A stretch of DNA of 64,000 bases from an uncultured Lachnospiraceae bacterium (GTDB lineage Bacteria; Bacillota; Clostridia; Lachnospirales; Lachnospiraceae): positions 10,606 to 74,605 of the forward strand of contig CAJUHP010000018.1 of NCBI GenBank assembly GCA_910586125.1. The letters are read 5' to 3'. The notes below the pieces were generated by a model. It was not told the origin of the DNA, did not search any database, and saw nothing but the letters and a program-made list of their open reading frames with translations. Of the stretch, positions 35,127 to 42,416 are shown in pieces. Positions within the stretch are counted from its first letter, which is position 1. Every line of letters starts with the position of its first letter. The translations under genes were made by a program, and so were the position numbers.

Positions 35127-35864
35127 ATGAAAACGGAATCCCAAAAGGGGTCGTCCCTGGCTGTAGTGATATGTATCTCGGCGCTTTTTCTGGCGTTTGC
35201 CCTGGCAATGCTCTACACGGCGGGACTGCTTCTGTCTCAGGCGAATCAGAGGCTGAGACAGGAGCGCAGCTACCAGCTGGCGCAGAGCTTTGCCAAAGCG
35301 CTGGGAGAGGAACTGAAACGATATCAGAAACCGGAAGAAGCGCCGGAGAAAACATTTTATACCTATGCCTGCCAGTTTCTGGACGGGGTGTACGGCGAAT
35401 ACGATCCGGATCACCCGGAGGCCACCGTATTTCATTATACGGCGGCCATGCCGGAGGGCGAGGACGCCGCGCCGTACGGAGAGATCCGTGTGGTTTTGTA
35501 CAAGGAGGCCAATCAGGAACAGGAAGGCAGTATGTCCGGTGTACTGTCTCCGGCAGAAGGACCGGATGCAATTATCAATGAAAGAATTCTGCGGTATGTT
35601 TTTACCGTGGAGGTGACGGCAAAAGTGGACGGCGCGTCGTACAGCTATCGGACCGAATACCGCCAGATGGCGGTTTACGAGGCGGAATTTCAGTGCGGAG
35701 ATCGGGTTGTAGTCTGGAATAAGGACGATAATCAGTGGCATTATGAAACTTCTTTGGGGACGCCCGTTTTGGAACAGGACGGCGATATCCGGTATACGTT
35801 TCAGCCTGGTCAGATCAAGCGCTGTGAGTTTGCGGACGCCGTTTATGTGGGGGAGGAGTCATGA
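35127..35864 (+). CDS. PilX/GspK-like minor pilus component
   Basis: 245 residues. KGSSLAVVICISALFLAFAL near the start resembles the N-terminus of PilX/GspK-type components: a Lys-Gly-like junction and a long hydrophobic helix, but no Glu at +5. The rest is soluble and mixed alpha/beta (RSYQLAQSFAKALGEELKRY). It starts 15 bases after the giant gene and its end overlaps the next gene (ATGA), so it is translated with the minor prepilins. Such proteins commonly form the tip-initiating complex. Assignment rests on context and N-terminal pattern. Confidence 0.6.
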   Translation: MKTESQKGSSLAVVICISALFLAFALAMLYTAGLLLSQANQRLRQERSYQLAQSFAKALGEELKRYQKPEEAPEKTFYTYACQFLDGVYGEYDPDHPEATVFHYTAAMPEGEDAAPYGEIRVVLYKEANQEQEGSMSGVLSPAEGPDAIINERILRYVFTVEVTAKVDGASYSYRTEYRQMAVYEAEFQCGDRVVVWNKDDNQWHYETSLGTPVLEQDGDIRYTFQPGQIKRCEFADAVYVGEES

Positions 35865-36250
35865 AAAAACATAAAATCCGTCCCCGTTCAGGGGAATCGC
35901 TGGCGGAAATCCTGGTCAGTACGCTGATTTTTCTGATGATGGTCGCAGTGCTGCAGGGGGCGGTTTCCTTTGCAACCAATGCGCAGAGACGCAGCCGGCA
36001 GATCCGCAAAACCAACCAGGAAATCTGCCTGGCGCTGCGCAAAACCCCCTCGGTTTCCAGCGGGAAGACCGCGGACTATATCTTTTCTCCTGACGGGAAC
36101 GAGAGCAACCAACTTTTTACTGTGCGGGTATCTCTTCAGACAAAGACCGTCTCCTACGTGGACGAGGAGGGGCAGACGCAGACCAGTGTTTTTTTCGTAT
36201 TTGAACCGGAGGAGACCGGCGGGGCGGACGCAGGGGGTGAGACGCCTTGA
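35861..36250 (+). CDS. Minor prepilin, PilV/GspI-like
   Basis: 129 residues. A basic leader ends in RPRSG, then ESLAEILVSTLIFLMMVAVL, that is, Gly at -1 and Glu at +5, as required by prepilin peptidase. The first mature residue is Glu rather than Phe, which is atypical. The soluble part is short and contains a run of Gly/Asp/Glu at the end. ATGA overlap upstream and TTGA overlap downstream tie it to its neighbours. The PilV/I label is by position and size only. Confidence 0.75.
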   Translation: MKKHKIRPRSGESLAEILVSTLIFLMMVAVLQGAVSFATNAQRRSRQIRKTNQEICLALRKTPSVSSGKTADYIFSPDGNESNQLFTVRVSLQTKTVSYVDEEGQTQTSVFFVFEPEETGGADAGGETP

Positions 36251-37029
36251 GAAAACGGAAAAAGAACCGGCAGGCGGGGACGACGCTGGTGGAGATGGTG
36301 GTGACGCTCCTGCTGTTCAGTATTTTGATGGGAATGATTGTTGGCATACTCAGTCCGGCGGCCAAGATTTTTATCCGCATGCAGCGGCTGCAGTACGCCC
36401 AGGCAATTGTGGACAATACGATCCAGCAGCTTCGCAGCCTGACGGAGGAAGCGACAGAATACTTAAAAATATATGAGGACTGCAGCCCGCAGACGGATCT
36501 TTCGCAGGCGGGAACCGGTGGAAATGCCGGCGGCCAGGGCGCGGCAGAAGGGCTGGCCCTGGAATTTGTCAATGCCGAAGGCTATATCGTGCTGATTTCA
36601 GCCCAGGGCTGCGAGAAAACAGGACTGTATCAGAGTGACCAGAGAGTGGGGGAGACAGAGGCTGTGGAGGGCGGGAGACTGTTGGCCCGCTATTATGCCC
36701 CTTCTGGCGTCTCGGACACCTATGAATATATCTGGAAAAGGGAAGATCCGGCCGGAGCCGGTTGGGAGATGGCAGCCCGCGCTGTGGGGCGTGTCTTTCC
36801 CGAAGGATACTATATGGGAAATGATCTGGAGATCATGTTCTTTTATCCGGAGGATGCGGCAGGGAACATTCCGGCGGAGACGGAGGCGGTGCGTTATCTG
36901 GAAGCGGAGGTGCGCCTTTACCGCGACGGCGGGGAGGGAAGGGTTCTGGCGGCGCAGGAGCGCGTCGTGCTGGATTTCCGCTATCCTCTGGTGCGCAACG
37001 ATCAGGTGACGGCCCGCACCGTTCCGTAG
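36247..37029 (+). CDS. Minor prepilin, PilW/GspJ-like
   Basis: 260 residues, TTG start overlapping the preceding stop (TTGA). The leader MRKRKKNRQAG is followed by TTLVEMVVTLLLFSILMGMI with Glu at +5, a typical type IV prepilin helix. The larger C-terminal domain and operon order (K/X, I/V, J/W) suggest a GspJ/PilW-like subunit of the initiating complex. It contains a Gly/Ala-rich loop around residues 85-100. A 226-base non-coding leader separates it from the major pilin gene. Confidence 0.8.
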   Translation: MRKRKKNRQAGTTLVEMVVTLLLFSILMGMIVGILSPAAKIFIRMQRLQYAQAIVDNTIQQLRSLTEEATEYLKIYEDCSPQTDLSQAGTGGNAGGQGAAEGLALEFVNAEGYIVLISAQGCEKTGLYQSDQRVGETEAVEGGRLLARYYAPSGVSDTYEYIWKREDPAGAGWEMAARAVGRVFPEGYYMGNDLEIMFFYPEDAAGNIPAETEAVRYLEAEVRLYRDGGEGRVLAAQERVVLDFRYPLVRNDQVTARTVP

Positions 37030-37147
37030 GCGGACGGATCGCCGTATGGAAAGGTGTGGCACCGGCGCGGAAGGAACGCGCTTACGGCGGCAGGTAAAAA
37101 CGAATATGGATACGGCTCATTTGCCGTGTTTATAGATAGAAACTATT

Positions 37148-37255
37148 GACGGCAGATTCTGAGACGGCGGTCTTCCGGGGACCGCAGGATTGGAAGCTGT
37201 CCCCCATGACGGCCCGAAACGGGCTGCATGCGTACCCTGAGAAAAGGAGAACATT
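37148..37255 (+). promoter_or_regulatory. Structured leader before the major pilin gene
   Basis: The 226-base gap before the pilin contains nested pairing: gacggc (37148-37153) with gctgtc (37196-37201) enclosing gcggtc/gaccgc (37167-37185), then a separate hairpin cggcccg-aaa-cgggctg (37210-37226) about 16 bases before the aaaaggaga ribosome binding site. This looks like a regulatory 5' leader or an RNA-processing/stability element that sets pilin output. It does not match the c-di-GMP riboswitch classes as I remember them. No open frame of interest overlaps. Confidence 0.4.
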
Positions 37256-37720
37256 ATGCTTCAAAGATGGAAAAAGAACAGCAAAAAGGGTTTTACCCTG
37301 GTAGAACTGATTGTGGTCCTGGTGATTCTGGCGATTCTGGCCGCGCTCTTGATTCCGGCGCTGACGGGATACATTGATAAGGCGAAGGAGAAGCAGATTA
37401 TCGCGGAGACCAGACAGGTGGTGATGGCGGCGCAGACGTTGGCGGATGAGCTGTATGCGCAGGATGCTACAAAAAATATAACATTCGATGACACATCAGA
37501 TGTTGCCAATAGGGTTGTGGCTAAAAGTGAAGTGGCAAAATTGGCAGAGGTAAAAGCTGAGTATATTGTAGAGATTAAGGTTGGAAACCCCACCGACAAC
37601 AACACTAAAGACAGGGCTGGTGTGGTAATAGAGGTGAAATACACAAGAGATGGTAAGACTTGTACATATACAAAAACCAATCCGAGTGAGCCAGGAAAAT
37701 ATGAGTTCACAACACCATAA
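37256..37720 (+). CDS. pilA: Major type IV pilin (candidate)
   Basis: 154 residues. The leader MLQRWKKNSKKG precedes FTLVELIVVLVILAILAALL with Glu at +5, then a long amphipathic helix (TGYIDKAKEKQIIAETRQVV). The short size, strong ribosome binding site and own leader fit the major pilin. From about nucleotide 37455 to 37790 the sequence is visibly AT-richer than its neighbours (my estimate about 40% GC against more than 50%) and codon use changes. The globular head therefore looks recently replaced or diversified while the N-terminal helix keeps the local composition. Confidence 0.85.
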   Translation: MLQRWKKNSKKGFTLVELIVVLVILAILAALLIPALTGYIDKAKEKQIIAETRQVVMAAQTLADELYAQDATKNITFDDTSDVANRVVAKSEVAKLAEVKAEYIVEIKVGNPTDNNTKDRAGVVIEVKYTRDGKTCTYTKTNPSEPGKYEFTTP

Positions 37721-37795
37721 TAACAAATTTGCCATAAAAACGTTCTAAACAATTTTGCAGTCAGTACATCCATCAAGTAAGGAACCGGAAGCCCA

Positions 37796-38272
37796 ATGAA
37801 GATAGTAACCCAGGATACCAGTTATACCAAAGAAAACCAAAGACACAGATGGGCGGTATGTATTCTCACCGTCCTGACCATCACACTGGCAGTCCTGACA
37901 GCGGCCATCCCCGGCATCCTGCTTATGCTGCGCCGCGCCGACGCCCAGGTGGCTCTCGGTAATGCCAAGTCTCTGCGGTTAGCGCTGGAGATGGCGGCGC
38001 TGGAATGCTATGCGTCGGACCGGCCCTTTGCGGACGCCTCCTGTGAGGGAGGCGTTGCCGGGGAGGTTCTGACCAGAGTGCTGACAGACAGCAAAGCGCC
38101 CGGAGATTTCTGGGTTTTACAAACAGATGAAAGCGGCTATGAACTGCGGCGCTTTCTCTATCAGGAAGGTGATTTTACCGTAATGTATCAAAAAGAACCA
38201 CTGACCTATGAAGTTTACTACCGGCAGACTTTTATACAGACACACGATCCCCGAAGGGAGAAAGATTCATGA
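37796..38272 (+). CDS. Membrane protein of the pilus operon, unknown role
   Basis: 158 residues. One hydrophobic segment (about 20-45, WAVCILTVLTITLAVLTAAIPGILL) is followed by RRADAQVALGNAKSLRLALEMAALECYA, which resembles the helical spine region of pilins, yet there is no Gly-Phe/Glu+5 cleavage motif. It could be a divergent pseudopilin or an assembly factor. It overlaps the prepilin peptidase start by ATGA, so it is part of the operon. Confidence 0.6.
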   Translation: MKIVTQDTSYTKENQRHRWAVCILTVLTITLAVLTAAIPGILLMLRRADAQVALGNAKSLRLALEMAALECYASDRPFADASCEGGVAGEVLTRVLTDSKAPGDFWVLQTDESGYELRRFLYQEGDFTVMYQKEPLTYEVYYRQTFIQTHDPRREKDS

Positions 38273-39054
38273 TTGTTTTGGCACAGGGATTGTTTTGGCT
38301 TCTTCGCTTTGCGGCAGGAGCCTGTGCGTTCAGTTTTTTTAATGTTGTGATTTACCGTTTTCCCCTGGGGGAGAGCGTGGTGCGGGGACGCAGCCGCTGC
38401 ATGGAGTGCGGGCGGATTTTGACGGCTGCGGAGCTGATTCCCTGTGTGAGCTATCTGATGCAGAGAGGCCGCTGCAAAAACTGCGGGGAAAAAATTTCTC
38501 TGCGTCATCCGCTCATGGAACTGGCAGGAGGCGCAGCGTTCTGTTTGTGCGGCGCGCGGTTTGGCTATGGGGCCTGGGGGCTTTTGTCCCTGCAGGGACT
38601 GACCGCCTTTTTCTTTCTTGGAATTTTGTCCGTGATCGCCTGGATTGACTGGGATAGAAAAATGATTTATGACCAGTTTCCGGCAATGATCGCATTCCTG
38701 GGCTCGGTGGCCTTGTGGCTGTTTCCCGAACACGGCCTGACAGACCGGCTGATCGGAGCTGTGATCGTGGCGCTTCCCATGCTTTTGCTGGCCTTTGCGG
38801 TGGAGGGGGCTTTTGGCGGCGGCGATATCAAACTGATGGCAGCCGGCGGATTCTTTTTGGGCTGGCGAAGCATTCTGGTGGCCATGCTGATCGGGTTGGT
38901 GACAGGCGCGGCCTACTGTGTCTCTATGCTGTGGAGGGGGCGCATGGCCCGCAAGGACAGCTTTGCGTTCGGGCCGTTTCTGGCGATTGGACTGACGACA
39001 GCACTGTTCTGGGGCGACATGCTGGCCGGCTGGTATCTGGCCGTGCTGAGATAA
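38269..39054 (+). CDS. pilD: Prepilin peptidase/N-methyltransferase PilD
   Basis: 261 residues with the N-terminal zinc tetracysteine (CMECG near 44 and CKNCG near 69) and about eight membrane helices. The two catalytic aspartates of the A24 family lie in IDWDRKMIYDQFP (near 127) and GGGDIKLMA (near 184). The enzyme cleaves prepilins after Gly at the cytoplasmic side of the membrane and methylates the new N-terminus. Its substrates would be the four prepilin-like proteins just upstream, including the giant one. Confidence 0.93.
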   Translation: MIVLAQGLFWLLRFAAGACAFSFFNVVIYRFPLGESVVRGRSRCMECGRILTAAELIPCVSYLMQRGRCKNCGEKISLRHPLMELAGGAAFCLCGARFGYGAWGLLSLQGLTAFFFLGILSVIAWIDWDRKMIYDQFPAMIAFLGSVALWLFPEHGLTDRLIGAVIVALPMLLLAFAVEGAFGGGDIKLMAAGGFFLGWRSILVAMLIGLVTGAAYCVSMLWRGRMARKDSFAFGPFLAIGLTTALFWGDMLAGWYLAVLR

Positions 39055-39078
39055 ACGGAGGAAGAGAGGAGAGGCCAG

Positions 39079-40275
39079 ATGGCGCAATTCCGATATACAG
39101 CCAAAGGAATGGACGGCAAAGTGATCCGCGGGAAGGCGGAGGCAGCAAGCGAGAGCGGCCTGCAGCAGCTTTTGAAGGAGCAGGGCCTGTATCTGATCGA
39201 GGCGAAGGATATTCAGGCGGCGCGTGGGGGAGTGAAACTCTCCCCCAGGCTGCTGTCCTCGTTCTGCAAGGAACTCTCGGCCCTTTTGTCCGCCGGAATC
39301 AGCATTGTCCGGGCCTTGGAGATCGTGGCCGGAGAAGAAGGACTGACGGCGGGCTTTGAGCGGGTTCTGCGGGCGCTTGTCTCCGATCTGAAGAAAGGCG
39401 TCGGCCTGTCCGACGCCATGGAAGCACAGAACTGTTTTCCGGAGCTGATGCTGGGCATGGTCCGCTCCGGCGAAGGAAACGGCAATATTGACGAGGTCAT
39501 GGAACGGCTGGCGCTGCACTACGAGAGAGAGGACCGGCTGCACCGGCAGGTGCAGTCGGCCATGGTATATCCCATGGTTCTGCTGGTGATGAGCGTGGCG
39601 GTGGTAATTCTGATCGTGACATTCATTCTGCCGCAGTTTGAGGAGCTGTTTGCCGGGATGGAGAGCCTGCCGGGTGTGACGGTGTTTCTGATGGCGGCCT
39701 CGGATTTTTTGGTGGAACAGTGGTATGTGCTGCTCCTTCTTCTGTGCATCGCGGGCATCATGATCCGCGTGACGCTTCGGATTTACTCGGTACGGCGGAT
39801 GATCGACTATATCAAGGTACATATGCCGGTGGCAGGCCGGCTGAACAAGGTGATTTATACGGCGCGCTTTGCCAGGACGTTAAGCAGTCTGTATTCCGGC
39901 GGTATGCCCATTGTGCAGGCGCTGCAGACGGCCGGAGCTACCGTGGGCAATCTCTATGTGTCCGGGCAGTTTGACAAGGTGTCCTCGCAGGTGCGCAGCG
40001 GCGTTCCCTTATCGGCGGCGCTGGAGGATGTGGACGGTTTTCTGCACAAGCTCTCCAGCACGATTTTGGTGGGGGAGGAAAGCGGGCGGCTGGATACGAT
40101 GCTCGACGCAATCGCCGCATCCATGGAGGAGGAGGCGGAGACCGCCACAAAGAAGCTGGTGACGATGCTGGAACCGATTCTGATCTGTGTGATGGCTCTG
40201 GTGGTGGGCTTTATTATAATCGCTGTGATGCTTCCGATCTATGAGTCGTACGGGACCATTGAGGGCGCAGCGTAA
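39079..40275 (+). CDS. pilC: Type IV pilus inner-membrane platform protein PilC
   Basis: 398 residues with the duplicated T2SSF domain: a soluble helical part (LLSSFCKELSALLSAGISIVRALEIV), membrane helices near 165-190 and 215-240, a second soluble repeat (FARTLSSLYSGGMPIVQALQTA) and a C-terminal helix (LEPILICVMALVVGFIII). PilC anchors the PilB and PilT motors to the growing pilus. Ribosome binding site ggaggaagagagg. Full length for the family. Confidence 0.93.
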   Translation: MAQFRYTAKGMDGKVIRGKAEAASESGLQQLLKEQGLYLIEAKDIQAARGGVKLSPRLLSSFCKELSALLSAGISIVRALEIVAGEEGLTAGFERVLRALVSDLKKGVGLSDAMEAQNCFPELMLGMVRSGEGNGNIDEVMERLALHYEREDRLHRQVQSAMVYPMVLLVMSVAVVILIVTFILPQFEELFAGMESLPGVTVFLMAASDFLVEQWYVLLLLLCIAGIMIRVTLRIYSVRRMIDYIKVHMPVAGRLNKVIYTARFARTLSSLYSGGMPIVQALQTAGATVGNLYVSGQFDKVSSQVRSGVPLSAALEDVDGFLHKLSSTILVGEESGRLDTMLDAIAASMEEEAETATKKLVTMLEPILICVMALVVGFIIIAVMLPIYESYGTIEGAA

Positions 40276-40323
40276 AAGGAAGATTTCCAGACATGCTCTG
40301 GGGCGAGATACAAGGAGGAAAGG

Positions 40324-41772
40324 ATGAGTCAGACAGTCATAGTCTTTGAGGAAGACTGTATTCTGGCCGCGGCGGGCCGGGAGGGCAGAAATCCGGTGGT
40401 TTCCGAGGTCAGGCGCATCGAACTGCAGGGGCAGGGAGATACGTTTGCCAGGTGGCAGCAGGCGCTGAACCGGCTGAAAACGGAATGGAAAGCGGACAAG
40501 GTTCGTCTGGTGCTGCCCGCCAATCTGTGTTCGACCCGTGTGCTGACGCTGCCCTACAGCCGGGGCCGGCAGCTTCTGCAGATGGCGCAGAAGGAGGTGG
40601 CGGACAGCTTCGGCAATGAGACAGCGGATTTTTCCGTGCTCTATTCGGAGAAGAAAAACGGCGTGGATCTCTGCGCGGGAGGGGTGGAGCAGGGAAATCT
40701 GGAGCGGTTTCTTAAGATCTGCGGACAGGCGCAGATTGGCGTCGAGGGAATCACGGTTCCTCTGGAGGGCAGTCTGCACCTGCTGCAGCCGCTTTCCTCC
40801 TTTTGGGACAGCACGGCGATCTATCTTTTTTTTGAGGGCGAGGGGATGACCAGCATTCTGTGTCAGAACGGACGGCATTTGTATTCCAGCCGCAGCCGTC
40901 TGTTCGGAGAGCCGGGAACCCTGGATTTCGGTACGGAAATTGTGAGAAATATATCCGGTATTCTGCAGTTTTATGCAGGAAGACGAAAAGAAGAAAAAAT
41001 TACAAAAGTGTACTATGCGGGCTGTCCGGCCGAAGATTTTCTGGTCAGCGAGGAGGGAATCCGAAATCTGAATCTGACCGTGGAGCCGATGGCGGTGCCG
41101 GGCGTAGCCATGCCGGACGGACAGAAGACGGAGGACTGGCTGCCCTGCATCGGCGCTTTGATGCGCGGCAAAAAAGAAAAGCAGATTGACCTAAGCCGGA
41201 TTTACCGGCAAACAGAAAAAAAAGCCGGAAAGCCGGCGCATGTCGGGCGTCATCTTGCCGCTCCCGGCGCCGTGCTTTTTCTGTGTCTGGCGGCGTGGGG
41301 CGGCGTTGCGGTATGGAATCATACGCAGCAGCGTGAAGCGGAGGAAAAGCAGGCGTGGATTCAGGAGCAGCAGGAGCAGTATCTTCACGCGCAGGAGCTG
41401 TCGGATGATTTGCTGCACATCGAGGGCGCAATCGCCGCGGTAAAGCGGACCAATGAGAATCTGTCGGTATATCCGGACTGGACAAGCGGGATTGTCAGCC
41501 GGATTGAGAGCGCCGGCGGCAGCGAGATCGACCTGCAGGTGAATGGCTACGACGCCGTGAGCGGAGTTTTGACGTTCCAGGCTGCAAGCCGCCAGGTTAT
41601 TGACATTCCGGCCTACATCCGAAAGCTGCAGGAGACGGGCCTGTTTCACGCGGTGGATTACACCGGATATTCCTATGAAAACGATTGGTATACCCTGTCT
41701 CTTTCCTGTACGCTTGAGGGAAAGAGCTCCGAGCAGGTGCAAAAAGAAGCAGGGCAGAAGGAGGAGCGCTGA
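40324..41772 (+). CDS. PilM-PilN fusion protein of the pilus alignment complex
   Basis: 482 residues. Residues 1 to about 290 resemble the actin-like PilM family (VLPANLCSTRVLTLPYSRGR, DSTAIYLFFEGEGMTSILCQNG, LDFGTEIVRNISGILQFYAG). A membrane helix follows at about 310-328 (PGAVLFLCLAAWGGVAVW), then a coiled coil (about 333-360) and a small alpha/beta domain as in PilN. In most bacteria PilM (cytosolic) and PilN (membrane) are separate and PilM grips the PilN N-terminus; here they appear covalently joined. The ATG of the PilO gene overlaps the last base. Confidence 0.75.
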   Translation: MSQTVIVFEEDCILAAAGREGRNPVVSEVRRIELQGQGDTFARWQQALNRLKTEWKADKVRLVLPANLCSTRVLTLPYSRGRQLLQMAQKEVADSFGNETADFSVLYSEKKNGVDLCAGGVEQGNLERFLKICGQAQIGVEGITVPLEGSLHLLQPLSSFWDSTAIYLFFEGEGMTSILCQNGRHLYSSRSRLFGEPGTLDFGTEIVRNISGILQFYAGRRKEEKITKVYYAGCPAEDFLVSEEGIRNLNLTVEPMAVPGVAMPDGQKTEDWLPCIGALMRGKKEKQIDLSRIYRQTEKKAGKPAHVGRHLAAPGAVLFLCLAAWGGVAVWNHTQQREAEEKQAWIQEQQEQYLHAQELSDDLLHIEGAIAAVKRTNENLSVYPDWTSGIVSRIESAGGSEIDLQVNGYDAVSGVLTFQAASRQVIDIPAYIRKLQETGLFHAVDYTGYSYENDWYTLSLSCTLEGKSSEQVQKEAGQKEER

Positions 41773-42401
41773 TGAAACTGGAATTGACCGAGCGGGATAT
41801 TTTGCTTTTGAAGCTTTCCGTCATTGCGCTGATCGTCTTTCTGACGGTGCGTTTTCTGATTATGCCGGGAATCGGAAGCGGGCAGGAGCTCCGTCTGGAA
41901 AACGAACTTCTGCAGGATACCATAGAAGAGATGGAGGCCGCGATTTCTTCGATTCCGGCCCTGCAAGAACAGATCAAAGAAAAACAGAATGAACTGTCCG
42001 AGTACTCCCGGCGGTATTATGGGAAGATGGAAAATCATCAGGTGGACGAACTGCTGACGGGCCTGGCGCTGAAACACGGTCTGTTTCCGGTTTCGCTCTT
42101 GATCGGCGTGACAGAGCCGCAGATCCCGGAGGCTTACCGGTATGGGCTGACCTCAGAGAACACAGCCGTTCTGTCAGAGGAGTATATTCTGACCGGAAAA
42201 GCGAGAATAGCTCTTCGCGGAGACGAGGCCGACGTCTATGCGTTTCTGGATGATATCGAAGAAACTATGCCGGCGGTCCGTGTGATTTCCATGCATTTGG
42301 AGGAGAGGAGCTGGCTGGACGCGGAAGGTAACTCTTTTGTGCAGACGGAGGCGGGCTTTGAGCTGGAGATTATCATGTGCGAGATAGAAGCGGCAAAGTG
42401 A
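41772..42401 (+). CDS. PilO-like pilus alignment protein
   Basis: 209 residues: a short cytosolic start, a membrane helix (about 10-35, LLLKLSVIALIVFLTVRFLIM), a coiled coil (ENELLQDTIEEMEAAISSIP and onward) and an extracellular ferredoxin-like domain. Size and order after PilM-PilN match PilO, which pairs with PilN to connect the cytosolic motor to the cell envelope. The start overlaps the stop of the PilM-PilN gene (TGATG). Confidence 0.78.
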   Translation: MKLELTERDILLLKLSVIALIVFLTVRFLIMPGIGSGQELRLENELLQDTIEEMEAAISSIPALQEQIKEKQNELSEYSRRYYGKMENHQVDELLTGLALKHGLFPVSLLIGVTEPQIPEAYRYGLTSENTAVLSEEYILTGKARIALRGDEADVYAFLDDIEETMPAVRVISMHLEERSWLDAEGNSFVQTEAGFELEIIMCEIEAAK

Positions 42402-42416
42402 GAGAGGAGGCGGGCT

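Noticed and set aside
37030..37255. c-di-GMP riboswitch before the major pilin
   Set aside because: The conserved GEMM core bases as I recall them are absent; kept only as an unnamed structured leader.
37796..38272. Reading this protein as a regular prepilin
   Set aside because: There is no Gly-Phe/Thr cleavage site or Glu at +5, so only an unknown membrane protein call is justified.
38218..39822. 534-codon minus-strand frame over pilD and pilC
   Set aside because: Antisense to two clear pilus genes in overlapping operon order; low-complexity His/Gln-rich translation and no ribosome binding site.
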